A DNA stretch of 34,600 nt from CBCXVS01 sp965178525 (GCA_965178525.1 CBCXVS010000041.1:1-34600), one strand, 5' to 3'; positions 23,112 through 31,222 are shown, counted from the stretch's first letter. Program-made: numbers and translations. Notes: generated by a model from the letters alone, not told the origin.

Positions 23112-24266
23112 ATGAATAACCATGACCACACGCCCCGCATCATGTTCAATTCCCGGATTCGCCGGTCGCCCTACTTTGAAGCCACGCGGCGCTATGGCTG
23201 CAAGGCTTACAATACGTACAACCACATGTTCCTGGCCAGCTGCTACACCGACCCCGTGCAGGATTATTGGAAGCTCGTCAACGACGTCACCCTCTGGGAC
23301 GTTGGGGTCGAGCGGCAAGTCGAAATCACCGGGCCGGACGCCTTTGCGTTCATCAATCTCCTCACGCCACGCGACCTGACCCGCTGTGCGGTCGGACAAT
23401 GCAAATACGTGCTCATCACGGCCGAAGACGGGGGCATTATCAATGACCCCGTGCTATTACGTTTGGGGGAGAACCACTTCTGGTTATCGGTCTCCGACAG
23501 CGACGTGCTATTGTGGGCCAAGGGGGTGGCGAGCTATGCCGGCATGGATGTTCATATTCAGGAGCCGGATGTCTCGCCTGTGCAGGTGCAAGGGCCCAAG
23601 TCCAAACAGGTCATGCATGACCTGTTTGGCGATGCGGTGCTGGCCCTGCAGTATTACGATTTTATGGAGACTGACCTGAACGGCATGCCGGTGATTGTCG
23701 CCCGCACCGGGTGGACGGCGGAAGTCGGCTATGAGATCTACCTGCGTGATGGCACACGTGGCGACGAGCTGTGGGAGACGATCATGGGCACCGGCCGGCC
23801 CTACAATATCGCTCCCAGCGGCCCATCTCACATCCGGCGGATGGAGGCGGGCATTCTCAATTACGGCAACGACATCACCCTGGCGGATAATCCTTACCAG
23901 GTGGGGTTTGGGTGGCTGGTGGACTTGTACCAGGAAGCCGACTTTATTGGCAAGGCGGCCTTAAAGCGCATCAAGGCGGAAGGGGTGACGCGCAAGCTGG
24001 TCGGCGTGGAAATTCATGGCGCTCCGCCGTTGATGCCCAACGAAGAGCCATCCTGGCCGGTGATGTACGATGGAACCCACATTGGAACGCTGAGATCCTT
24101 TGTGTACTCCCCCCGACTGCAGAAGAACATCGGCTATGCCATGGTGCCCATCGAGCACGCCGCCCTGGGTACCGACTTGACGGCACAAACGTCAGACGGC
24201 GAGGCCAAGATGGTCGTGGTCAAGAGACCCTTCATGGATCCGAGGAAGGATATTCCCAAGTCGTAA
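23112..24266 (+). CDS. DmdA/GcvT-like tetrahydrofolate-dependent methyltransferase
   Basis: 384 aa, with AGGAG at 23099-23103. It belongs to the glycine-cleavage T-protein superfamily, with the N-terminal folate-binding barrel and C-terminal barrel of aminomethyltransferases. From memory, the stretches YNTYNHM, LWDVGVERQVEITGPDA, VGQCKYV, EPDVSPVQVQGPKS and RRMEAGILNYGNDIT follow the dimethylsulfoniopropionate demethylase DmdA more closely than GcvT. Known relatives move a methyl or methylene group from substrate to tetrahydrofolate. Whether DMSP is the substrate cannot be told. The upstream FAD oxidoreductase recalls sarcosine/dimethylglycine dehydrogenases, which pair an FAD enzyme with such a domain. 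A long hairpin follows the stop. Confidence 0.82.
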   Translation: MNNHDHTPRIMFNSRIRRSPYFEATRRYGCKAYNTYNHMFLASCYTDPVQDYWKLVNDVTLWDVGVERQVEITGPDAFAFINLLTPRDLTRCAVGQCKYVLITAEDGGIINDPVLLRLGENHFWLSVSDSDVLLWAKGVASYAGMDVHIQEPDVSPVQVQGPKSKQVMHDLFGDAVLALQYYDFMETDLNGMPVIVARTGWTAEVGYEIYLRDGTRGDELWETIMGTGRPYNIAPSGPSHIRRMEAGILNYGNDITLADNPYQVGFGWLVDLYQEADFIGKAALKRIKAEGVTRKLVGVEIHGAPPLMPNEEPSWPVMYDGTHIGTLRSFVYSPRLQKNIGYAMVPIEHAALGTDLTAQTSDGEAKMVVVKRPFMDPRKDIPKS

Positions 24267-24269
24267 TCG

Positions 24270-24310
24270 GCAGGTCAATCCCCCCTTTGCCAAAGGGGGG
24301 ATTGACCTGC
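24270..24310. repeat. Long perfect hairpin after the DmdA-like gene
   Basis: Arms 24270-24288 and 24292-24310 are perfectly complementary over 19 bp with a 3-nt loop (core CCCCCCTTT / AAAGGGGGG). No T-run follows, so it is not a standard terminator. It could act as a bidirectional transcription or mRNA-stability barrier, or be a REP-like dispersed palindrome. Confidence 0.8.
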
Positions 24311-24505
24311 TCGACGGCTCCTGAAATCCCCCCCTCCTTATATACCGCCGGTGCATCCCACCTTCCCTACCAACACCGACCATCCGCCATTCCAGCTTTG
24401 AGCGGGACAGCCGACGGCTGCAACCGACACATACGCAGCGGCGAGCAATACATGGGCCAATGTTGTATGATCCTCCCAGAGGCATCCAGAGCCATGTATA
24501 CGACC

Positions 24506-24545
24506 TGTGGATAAGTTTTATTTTTCGTGGATAAACTGTTAATAA
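24506..24545 (+). promoter_or_regulatory. DnaA boxes upstream of nrdJ
   Basis: TGTGGATAA (24506-24514, exact reverse complement of TTATCCACA) and CGTGGATAA (24526-24534, one mismatch) are in the same orientation with starts 20 bp apart, about two helical turns. A third, degenerate TGTTAATAA stands at 24537-24545. DnaA regulates nrdAB through such boxes in E. coli; here they precede a class II reductase. Confidence 0.6.
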
Positions 24546-24591
24546 GTAACTATAATTATTTGAATATTAATGTATTATAAGGTCATAGCTC

Positions 24592-24633
24592 AAAATGCAA
24601 GTTGCAATAAAAGCCAATTGCAACTTGCATTTT
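24592..24633. promoter_or_regulatory. 17-bp perfect inverted repeat before the nrdJ promoter
   Basis: AAAATGCAAGTTGCAAT (24592-24608) and its perfect complement (24617-24633), separated by 8 nt. Each arm contains two TGCAA half-sites seven bases apart. It ends six bases before the -35 box, a position suited to an activator or repressor. As RNA it would only matter if transcription entered from upstream. Confidence 0.65.
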
Positions 24634-24638
24634 CTTTC

Positions 24639-24667
24639 TTGACAAAATTTCTTGACATTAATACGAT
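24639..24667 (+). promoter_or_regulatory. Sigma-70 promoter of nrdJ
   Basis: TTGACA (24639-24644), exactly 17 bp, TACGAT (24662-24667), about 60 bases before the start codon. A second TTGACA (24652-24657) lies within the spacer but lacks a good -10. Confidence 0.7.
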
Positions 24668-24730
24668 TTAGGAAAATGAACAACGATGGAGTGAGTAGTA
24701 CGTGGTATATAGATCACAGGGGATTGCCCT

Positions 24731-27523
24731 ATGAACGCACCCGCCCTACATTATGCAATGGGACAGCACCAAGCCGTATCTGCTGGCGCCGACAACGGAC
24801 AGGGCCTTGAGCGGCAGCCCCAGAAGACTGGCATCACCGTCCCGAGGTATTTCACCCACGCGGGTGGCAACCCCTACGACGGGGTCGAATGGGAAGAACG
24901 TCATGCGCTCACTACGGGTGAAGACGGCCAAGTGGTCTTCGAGCAGCACGACGTGGTGTTTCCGCAGTTTTGGTCACAAATGGCGACCAATGTGGTGGCC
25001 TCCAAGTATTTCCGTGGCCCGCTTGGCGCCCCGCAGCGCGAACACGCCGTGCAGCAGATGATCGGTCGTGTGGTACAGACTCTCACAAACTGGGGCCAAA
25101 ACGGTGGCTACTTTGCCAGTGATGATGATGCCGTCACTTTCGCTGATGAGCTGACCCACCTCCTGCTCCATCAAAAAGCGTCCTTTAATAGTCCCGTGTG
25201 GTTCAATTGCGGGGTAGAAGAGCGGCCGCAATGCTCGGCGTGTTTTATCAACTCGGTCACCGATACTATGGAATCGATCCTCAGCCTGGCCAAGACGGAG
25301 GGCATGCTGTTCAAGTGGGGATCGGGGACCGGGACGAATTTGTCCCCGATTCGCTCCTCCCGTGAGCTTCTCGCCGGGGGCGGCGTCGCCTCGGGACCGG
25401 TGTCCTTTATGAAGGGCTATGACGCGTTTGCAGGGGTCATCAAGTCCGGCGGCAAAACACGCCGCGCGGCCAAGATGGTGATTCTCGATGCCGGCCATCC
25501 CGATATTGCCGATTTTATCACCTGCAAGGCCGAGGAAGAAAAAAAGGCCTGGGCCCTCATTGAGGCGGGCTATGACGGCTCGTTGGATGGCGCCGCCTAC
25601 GGGTCGGTCTTCTTCCAAAATTCGAATAACTCCGTGCGGGTAACGGAAGAATTTATGCAGGCCGTCATCGAGGACGGTGAATGGCACACCCGCTACGTCA
25701 CCACCGGTGAGATCTGTGAAACCTACCGGGCCCGGGATGTGTTCCGCATGATCGCCGACGCGGCCCATATCTGCGGCGACCCGGGAATGCAGTTCGACAC
25801 GACGATCAACGACTGGCATACCTGTGCCAACACCGACCGCATCCATGCCTCGAATCCCTGTTCGGAATACATGTTCCTCGATGACACGGCGTGTAACTTG
25901 TCCTCCATCAATTTGCTGCAATTTCTCACGGCGGATGGAGAATTCGATATTGAGGGCTACCGGCGCGCCGTCGACATTCTGATCCTGTCCCAAGAGATCA
26001 TCGTGGACAACGCCAGCTATCCGACCCCGGCCATCGAGCGCAATAGCCATATCTTTCGCCCCTTAGGACTGGGATATGCCAATCTCGGTGCGCTGTTGAT
26101 GGCACGGGGATTACCGTATGATTCCAAGGAAGGGCGCGCCTTTGCCGGCACCGTCACGGCGCTGATGACCGGACAGGCCTATCTCACCAGCGCCAGGATC
26201 GCCAAGGTACAAGGCGCGTTTGCCGGCTATGCGCTGAATCGCGAACCGATGTTGCGGGTGATTCGCAAACATCGCGATAGCTTGCAAAATGTAGAACAGC
26301 AGCTGGTGCCCAACGACCTGATACAGGCGGCCGTCGATGCGTGGGATGATGCGCTGGCACTCGGCATGCAGTATGGCTATCGGAACGCCCAGGTCACGGT
26401 CTTGGCGCCCACCGGCACCACCAGTTTCATGATGGATTGCGATACCACCGGAATCGAACCGGACATTGCGCTGATCAAATACAAAAAGCTATCGGGCGGC
26501 GGCATGATGAAAATGGTCAATGCGACAGTGCCGCTGGCGCTCAAACGTCTCAGATACGCCACCAGCGAGATCAAAGAGATCATCCAGTATATTGACGATA
26601 ACGCCACGATCGAGGGCGCGCCATTCCTTCAGGACGCCCATTTTCCGGTGTTTGACTGTGCCTTTCGGCCTGCCGGCGGAACGCGCGCGATCCATTACAT
26701 GGGTCATATTCGCATAATGGCGGCAGCGCAGCCGTTCCTCTCCGGCGCCATATCCAAAACGGTGAATATGCCCAAAGACGCCACCGTCGAGGAAATCGAG
26801 CAGGCATACATTGCCGGCTGGAAGCTAGGTGTCAAAGCGCTCGCCATCTATCGCGACGGGTGTAAGCGCACCCAACCCCTGAACACCAAGACAGAAACCG
26901 GCACGGAGACCACACCGGCCCAGAAGCCGGTGCGTCGGCGTCTGCCTGACGACCGCCCGGCCATTACGCATAAATTTTCCATTGCCGGGCACAAAGGCTA
27001 CATCACCGTCGGCATGTACGAAGATGGTACGCCAGGAGAAGTTTTTCTGGTCATGGCCAAGGAGGGCAGTACCATCTCCGGTTTGATGGATGCTTTTGCC
27101 ACGTCCATTTCCTATGCACTGCAATACGGGGTGCCGCTCAAAGTGCTGATTGACAAGTTTAGTCATATGCGCTTTGAGCCTGCCGGGTATACCGCAAACC
27201 GGGAAATTCCCATTGCCAAGTCGATCGTGGACTACCTCTTCCGGTGGCTGGCATCCAAATTCTTGGACGCGGAAGATCGCGCCCAGGTGGGCATTATCGA
27301 ACGCGTTGAGCCCAAGCAAGTCGCTGAATCGGAAATGCCGAAATTGACGGCAAATGGCGTGGAAAAGGCAACTGTAGCGGTGGCCCCCGCCAGCAATGGG
27401 GACGGTTTCGCCTTCCATCTGCAAGAAGACGCGCCGTCATGTGCCGAATGTGGCGCCTTAATGATCCGCAATGGGGCCTGCTACAAGTGCCTCAATTGCG
27501 GCGCCACGAGCGGTTGCTCTTAG
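24731..27523 (+). CDS. nrdJ: Adenosylcobalamin-dependent (class II) ribonucleotide reductase
   Basis: 930 aa. It reduces ribonucleotides to deoxyribonucleotides using a radical from coenzyme B12, so it works with or without oxygen. Seen: FNSPVWFNCG (152-161), CSACF (168-172), NPCSEY (375-380) with the radical cysteine region and ACNLSSINL, and PTGTTSFMMDCDTTGIEPD further on. The C-terminus carries a zinc-ribbon-like tail with CAEC and CYKCLNC (from about 904), as in the long NrdJ form. No intein or gap is visible. An AGGGGA ribosome site precedes ATG 24731. The upstream DnaA boxes and dyad suggest coupling to replication. Heptamer repeats begin five bases after the stop. Confidence 0.96.
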   Translation: MNAPALHYAMGQHQAVSAGADNGQGLERQPQKTGITVPRYFTHAGGNPYDGVEWEERHALTTGEDGQVVFEQHDVVFPQFWSQMATNVVASKYFRGPLGAPQREHAVQQMIGRVVQTLTNWGQNGGYFASDDDAVTFADELTHLLLHQKASFNSPVWFNCGVEERPQCSACFINSVTDTMESILSLAKTEGMLFKWGSGTGTNLSPIRSSRELLAGGGVASGPVSFMKGYDAFAGVIKSGGKTRRAAKMVILDAGHPDIADFITCKAEEEKKAWALIEAGYDGSLDGAAYGSVFFQNSNNSVRVTEEFMQAVIEDGEWHTRYVTTGEICETYRARDVFRMIADAAHICGDPGMQFDTTINDWHTCANTDRIHASNPCSEYMFLDDTACNLSSINLLQFLTADGEFDIEGYRRAVDILILSQEIIVDNASYPTPAIERNSHIFRPLGLGYANLGALLMARGLPYDSKEGRAFAGTVTALMTGQAYLTSARIAKVQGAFAGYALNREPMLRVIRKHRDSLQNVEQQLVPNDLIQAAVDAWDDALALGMQYGYRNAQVTVLAPTGTTSFMMDCDTTGIEPDIALIKYKKLSGGGMMKMVNATVPLALKRLRYATSEIKEIIQYIDDNATIEGAPFLQDAHFPVFDCAFRPAGGTRAIHYMGHIRIMAAAQPFLSGAISKTVNMPKDATVEEIEQAYIAGWKLGVKALAIYRDGCKRTQPLNTKTETGTETTPAQKPVRRRLPDDRPAITHKFSIAGHKGYITVGMYEDGTPGEVFLVMAKEGSTISGLMDAFATSISYALQYGVPLKVLIDKFSHMRFEPAGYTANREIPIAKSIVDYLFRWLASKFLDAEDRAQVGIIERVEPKQVAESEMPKLTANGVEKATVAVAPASNGDGFAFHLQEDAPSCAECGALMIRNGACYKCLNCGATSGCS

Positions 27524-27528
27524 TTTTA

Positions 27529-27616
27529 AGCTCTCAGCTCTCAGCTCAAAAAGAAGATACAATACTTCTTCTCCCAACTTCTTAGCTAATAGCTAATAGC
27601 TAATAGCTAATAGCTA
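27529..27616. repeat. AGCTNNN heptamer repeat island after nrdJ
   Basis: AGCTCTC repeated 2.7 times (27529-27547), then a small fold-back (AGAAG ... CTTCT), then four exact TAGCTAA units (27583-27610) plus a partial unit. The arrangement matches 11118-11200: heptamers, A-rich/T-rich fold-back, heptamers. Confidence 0.8.
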
Positions 27617-27788
27617 TTGAAAAAACGAGACGTGATGCCGGAGAGCGGGTGCCGCCGTTCCCCGGCTAGCAGCTTGGATGTCCGGGAAGGGCTCAGGGGA
27701 AATCCACTTCCACACTACCCTCCAACTTTTTCCCTCCAACCTTTCCCTCCTCTCTCTCTTCATATCTTCCCGGGCATTCAAGAAATTA
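27617..27788. other. Intergenic stretch between nrdJ repeats and the CoA-transferase stop
   Basis: No gene seen. It contains a pyrimidine-rich tract with near-repeats of CCCTCCAAC-T(n) (27717-27750). nrdJ and the CoA-transferase gene converge here. Confidence 0.4.
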
Positions 27789-28976
27789 TTAGACGACTCC
27801 TTCCTGTTGCAGCACGCTAACCTCGTCCGAATCCACGTGCAGCCAATCGTGCAACACCTCGCTGGTATGCTGTCCAAGTAGTGGCGGCGGGCAATGAATG
27901 GCGCCCGGCGTATCCGAGAGCTTGAGGGGCAGGCCGGTAACGCGGATTGGACCTGCTTTCGGATGCTCTAAAGGCACGACCATGTCGCGTGCTAACACCT
28001 GGGGATCATCACACACCTGGCTCACCGTTTGAATCGGCCCACATGGAAGCCCGTTTTTGCGCAGTTCATCGATCCATTCCTGCGTCGTACGTTGAAGCAT
28101 CACCGGTTCGAGTAACGCACCCAATTGCCGGCGGTGCTGCACGCGGTCCGCGTTGGTCCGAAACCGCGGGTCGTCTACCCAGGCTTCCTGCCCCAAAATG
28201 CGGCAGAACGTACGCCACATGTTGTCATTGCCGCAGGCGACATTAATATACCCGTCCTGGCACCGATAGGTTTCGTACGGTGTAATCGTCGGATGCTGGT
28301 TTCCCATACGATTGGGACTCTCGCCCGTGGCAAAATAAATCCCGGCCTGATACGTGAGCAGCGCCACTTGACAGTCGAGCATGCTGAGATCGATTTTCTG
28401 TCCCTGCCCCGTCTGCTGACGAGCAAGTAACGCCAAGAGAATCCCCTGAACCCCCATCATCCCGGCCACAATATCCGCCTGTGATGTGCCCACCTTGTAG
28501 GGTGGCCCCTCGGGATCGCCGGTCAGACTGGCCGCGCCGCCCTCTCCTTGAATAATCAGATCGTATCCCGGCAATTTCGCATCCGGGCCCGTATGGCCGT
28601 ACCCGGAGATAGCGCAAAATACGAGGCGCGGATTGAATGCGTGCACGGCCTCATAGCCAAAGCCAAAGGATTCCATCGTCCCCGGGCGAAAGTTCTCGAC
28701 GACCACATCGGCTGTTTCCAGCATGCGCCGTAAAATATCAAGCGCTTTCTCGTGCTTCAGATTCAACGTCACACTGCGTTTGTTGCGGTTAATACTCATG
28801 AAATAGGCGCTCTCGCCATTGAGGAAGGGCGGACCGAAGGCACGCGTATCGTCCCCAGCGCCGGGCCGCTCGACCTTCACCACATCAGCCCCCATATCTG
28901 CCAGCATCATGGTGCAGTAAGGACCTGCCAGAACACGTGTCAAATCCAGAACCTTTACGCCGTCTAACGGCTTCAT
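27789..28976 (-). CDS. CoA-transferase family III (CaiB/BaiF) protein
   Basis: 395 aa from ATG 28976 (MKPLDGVKVLDLTRVLAGPYCTMMLADMGADVVKVE, the classic family start); an upstream in-frame extension is read through heptamer repeat DNA and is rejected. The family moves CoA between organic acids through an aspartyl-CoA intermediate. Asp168 (SQADIVAGM) fits the catalytic Asp of formyl-CoA transferase. GYGHTGPDAKLPGYDLIIQGEGG and FYFATGE-like segments are present. Length is normal. It is the last gene after etfB-etfA on the minus strand, 235 bp downstream of etfA across a repeat island, so it may be part of the same acyl-CoA pathway. The acid substrate is unknown. Confidence 0.9.
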   Translation of the reverse strand: MKPLDGVKVLDLTRVLAGPYCTMMLADMGADVVKVERPGAGDDTRAFGPPFLNGESAYFMSINRNKRSVTLNLKHEKALDILRRMLETADVVVENFRPGTMESFGFGYEAVHAFNPRLVFCAISGYGHTGPDAKLPGYDLIIQGEGGAASLTGDPEGPPYKVGTSQADIVAGMMGVQGILLALLARQQTGQGQKIDLSMLDCQVALLTYQAGIYFATGESPNRMGNQHPTITPYETYRCQDGYINVACGNDNMWRTFCRILGQEAWVDDPRFRTNADRVQHRRQLGALLEPVMLQRTTQEWIDELRKNGLPCGPIQTVSQVCDDPQVLARDMVVPLEHPKAGPIRVTGLPLKLSDTPGAIHCPPPLLGQHTSEVLHDWLHVDSDEVSVLQQEGVV

Positions 28977-29031
28977 ATCTCCCCCTCTCCGTACTGGCTG
29001 CATCCCAACGCCAAACCGCACAGCCTCATAC

Positions 29032-29064
29032 ATGCGGAATGCGGAATGCGGAATGCGGAATAAA
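29032..29064 (+). repeat. (TGCGGAA)4 heptamer repeat, left arm
   Basis: Four exact TGCGGAA units (29033-29060) plus flanking bases. All 33 bases are the perfect reverse complement of 29174-29206, with a 109-nt interval between. The interval contains further single heptamers (near 29090) and a CCCCC/GGGGG hairpin (about 29126-29141). Confidence 0.9.
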
Positions 29065-29173
29065 GGCAATCTTGTACAATCCGATTTCCACATTCCGCAT
29101 TCAAATTACCTCCACCCTAACTCGCCCCCATCGGAGGGGGAGGGAACCAAAACTTCTGGCCAGGTACTTGTGT

Positions 29174-29206
29174 TTTATTCCGCATTCCGCATTCCGCATT
29201 CCGCAT
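29174..29206 (-). repeat. (TGCGGAA)4 heptamer repeat, right arm (inverted)
   Basis: Four units TTCCGCA (29178-29205). With 29032-29064 it forms a 33-bp inverted repeat. It ends five bases beyond the etfA stop, on its downstream side. Confidence 0.9.
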
Positions 29207-29211
29207 TCGTT

Positions 29212-30207
29212 TTACTGCATCAGCTCTTCGCATTTCTTCTGAAATGCCGGGATAACCTTGGTATAATCGCCTACTACCCCAATGTTGGCACGCTGATAAA
29301 TCGGCGCATCCGGATCACGGTTGACCGCCACGATCGTCTTCGAATAGCCACAGCCGGCCATGTGTTGAGCCGCCCCTGAAATCGCACAGGCGATATAGAG
29401 CTTCGGACTGACAATTTTCCCCGTGAGCCCAACTTGCATCTGCGTCGGCACCCAGCCTTCATCCACCGCTGCACGCGACGCCCCAATCGCGCCATTCAAT
29501 AACTTCGCACAGGGCTCTAACAGCGCATAAAAATCATCGGGTCCCTTGAAACCGCGGCCCCCAGAGAGGACGATATCGGCATCTTCCAAACGCACGCCTT
29601 CCGATTCAGACTTCACCCGCTCCACCACGGTAACGGGCAGGGACGCCGCATCGATCTCCACGGCCACGTGTTCGATACTCCCCTGACGCGCCGCATCGCG
29701 CACCGCCGGCTCCATGGTCTTGCCACGTACCGTCGCCATCTGCGGCCGGGCGTTCTCGATCACCACCGTGGCCATGGCATTCCCGCCTGAGACCGGCCGC
29801 GTCGCCTCCATGAGCTTGGTCTCGGTATTAATCGCCAAGTCCACACAGTCCGATGCCAACCCCGTGCGCAAACGAAACGCCAGCCGAGGCCCCAAATCAC
29901 GCCCATTGTCGCTCATGCCAAGAAGCAACACATTCGGCTCCACCTGCTGCGCCACCGCCGTCAACGCGGTCGTATATGACGCGGTTTGGTACACGTCCAG
30001 CCCGGCGGACTCAGCCACATAGGCCGCGTCAGCGCCATGGTAAATCGCTTCTTGCGCCACCTCTTGCACACCCTGGCCGAGCACCGCCGCCTGCAGCGGT
30101 TCGCCCAGCGCCTCGGCCAACCTACGTCCTACGCCAAGCATTTCTTTTGCAATCGATGACAGCTCGCCATCAGCCACTTCAGCAAAAACCAGCACGCCTT
30201 GCGCCAT
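29212..30207 (-). CDS. etfA: Electron transfer flavoprotein, alpha subunit
   Basis: 331 aa, starting MAQGVLVFAEVADGELSSIAKEML. It carries the FAD of the ETF heterodimer that passes electrons from acyl-CoA and related dehydrogenases to the respiratory chain. The C-terminal FAD domain is intact: LSGGRGFKGPDDFYALLEP, ASRAAVDEGWVPTQMQVGLTGKIVSPKLYIACAISGAAQH, and VAVNRDPDAPIYQRANIGVVGD. It lies 38 bases after etfB in the same operon. The stop is followed at once by the inverted heptamer repeats. Confidence 0.95.
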   Translation of the reverse strand: MAQGVLVFAEVADGELSSIAKEMLGVGRRLAEALGEPLQAAVLGQGVQEVAQEAIYHGADAAYVAESAGLDVYQTASYTTALTAVAQQVEPNVLLLGMSDNGRDLGPRLAFRLRTGLASDCVDLAINTETKLMEATRPVSGGNAMATVVIENARPQMATVRGKTMEPAVRDAARQGSIEHVAVEIDAASLPVTVVERVKSESEGVRLEDADIVLSGGRGFKGPDDFYALLEPCAKLLNGAIGASRAAVDEGWVPTQMQVGLTGKIVSPKLYIACAISGAAQHMAGCGYSKTIVAVNRDPDAPIYQRANIGVVGDYTKVIPAFQKKCEELMQ

Positions 30208-30245
30208 CGCTCCGTTCTCCCTTCACACATAGGCCCACGCGGTAC

Positions 30246-31046
30246 TTAGATGATCTTCAATTCCCGTAGACGCAGGGCCAGCTTCTCCCCCATTGCTTCC
30301 GGGGTATCCCCCTTGATAAACTCGCATTCACTTTCAAACATCGGGATATAAAGCTTCGCCACCGTTGTCAGCACGCCAGCGCCGCCCACCCGCGACGCAT
30401 CAGCGCCAAGTTCCGCCATATCCCACGTCGGAATCCGCTTCTTCCCGGCCGACATAATACCTTTCAAGGTCGGATAGCGCGGACTATTCGCCTCGTTGCT
30501 CACCGTCACCAAACAAGGCGTGATCATGTCGAGCACCTCGTAACCATCCTCCAAAATCCGCTCAACGCGCACCCCCGCATCCTGGGCTTCCACCTTCTGT
30601 ACCGCCGTCACACTCGGCACATCCAACAACTCCGCAATACCGGACGGCACCTGCGCCAAGTCCCAATCGGATGCCTGCCGTCCACACAGAATCAAGTCGT
30701 AGGCGCCGATTTTCTTAATCGCCTCAGCCAGCACATACGCCGTCGAATGCGCATCGCCATCCATAAACGCGGCATCCTGCAACAGCACCGCCTCATCCAC
30801 CCCCATGGCGAGGGCTTGCTTCAAGGCGCGGGTCGCGGCCTCTTCGCCCATACAGACAGCCGTAATTTTGCCGCCGACCGCCTCCTTAATTTGCAACGCC
30901 GCTTCAATCGCATTCTCGTCATAGCCATTGATCACCGGATCCACATTAGCGGGATTGAGGATCTTTTTCGCCTCTTCGTCGATCCGAAAACTCTCTTTAG
31001 GTGCTTCCGGATCCGGCACCTGCTTGATCGTGATAATGATGTCCAC
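30246..31046 (-). CDS. etfB: Electron transfer flavoprotein, beta subunit
   Basis: 266 aa from GTG 31046 (VDIIITIKQVPDPEAPK), with AAGGAG six bases upstream; the frame runs further up to 31172 but without homology. It binds AMP and forms the heterodimer with EtfA. Signatures: NPANVDPVINGYDENAIEAALQIKE, CGRQASDWDLAQVPSGIAELL (nucleotide site), and the VTVSNEANSPRYPTLKGIMSAGKK loop typical of EtfB. First gene of etfB-etfA(-CoA transferase). The presence of ETF together with an acyl-CoA ligase in the window suggests fatty-acid or related oxidation, though the dehydrogenase is elsewhere. Confidence 0.95.
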   Translation of the reverse strand: MDIIITIKQVPDPEAPKESFRIDEEAKKILNPANVDPVINGYDENAIEAALQIKEAVGGKITAVCMGEEAATRALKQALAMGVDEAVLLQDAAFMDGDAHSTAYVLAEAIKKIGAYDLILCGRQASDWDLAQVPSGIAELLDVPSVTAVQKVEAQDAGVRVERILEDGYEVLDMITPCLVTVSNEANSPRYPTLKGIMSAGKKRIPTWDMAELGADASRVGGAGVLTTVAKLYIPMFESECEFIKGDTPEAMGEKLALRLRELKII

Positions 31047-31222
31047 AATAGTCTCCTTCTCCACACACGATGACCATACCCGGTATGTCACGGCGTCGCC
31101 TGCACTTGCACGCAACCCCTTCCCACGGCTCACGCTCACAATGTATGCCGGTAACCTATACGGCAGGAACAACTCACAACTTAGGTGAGTAAACGATCAG
31201 TGGATACGTTACTGAAAAGGGC

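Larger units (their letters stand above)
24311..24730. other. AT-rich regulatory region upstream of nrdJ
   Basis: 420 bases without a gene. The left half has nothing recognisable. From 24506 it holds DnaA boxes, an AT-rich stretch (24535-24590), a 17-bp dyad and a sigma-70 promoter, each listed separately. Base composition is strikingly AT-rich compared with all flanking genes. No cobalamin riboswitch signature was seen. Confidence 0.6.

Noticed and set aside
24311..24730. Cobalamin riboswitch for nrdJ
   Set aside because: No B12-box-like sequence or matching structure was seen; the region is an AT-rich promoter with dyads.
28977..29093. N-terminal extension of the CoA transferase
   Set aside because: It is read from heptamer repeat DNA; family homology begins at MKPLDGVKVLDL (ATG 28976).
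27529..29206. CRISPR array from the short repeats
   Set aside because: Units are 7 bp, directly adjacent and without spacers; there are no cas genes.
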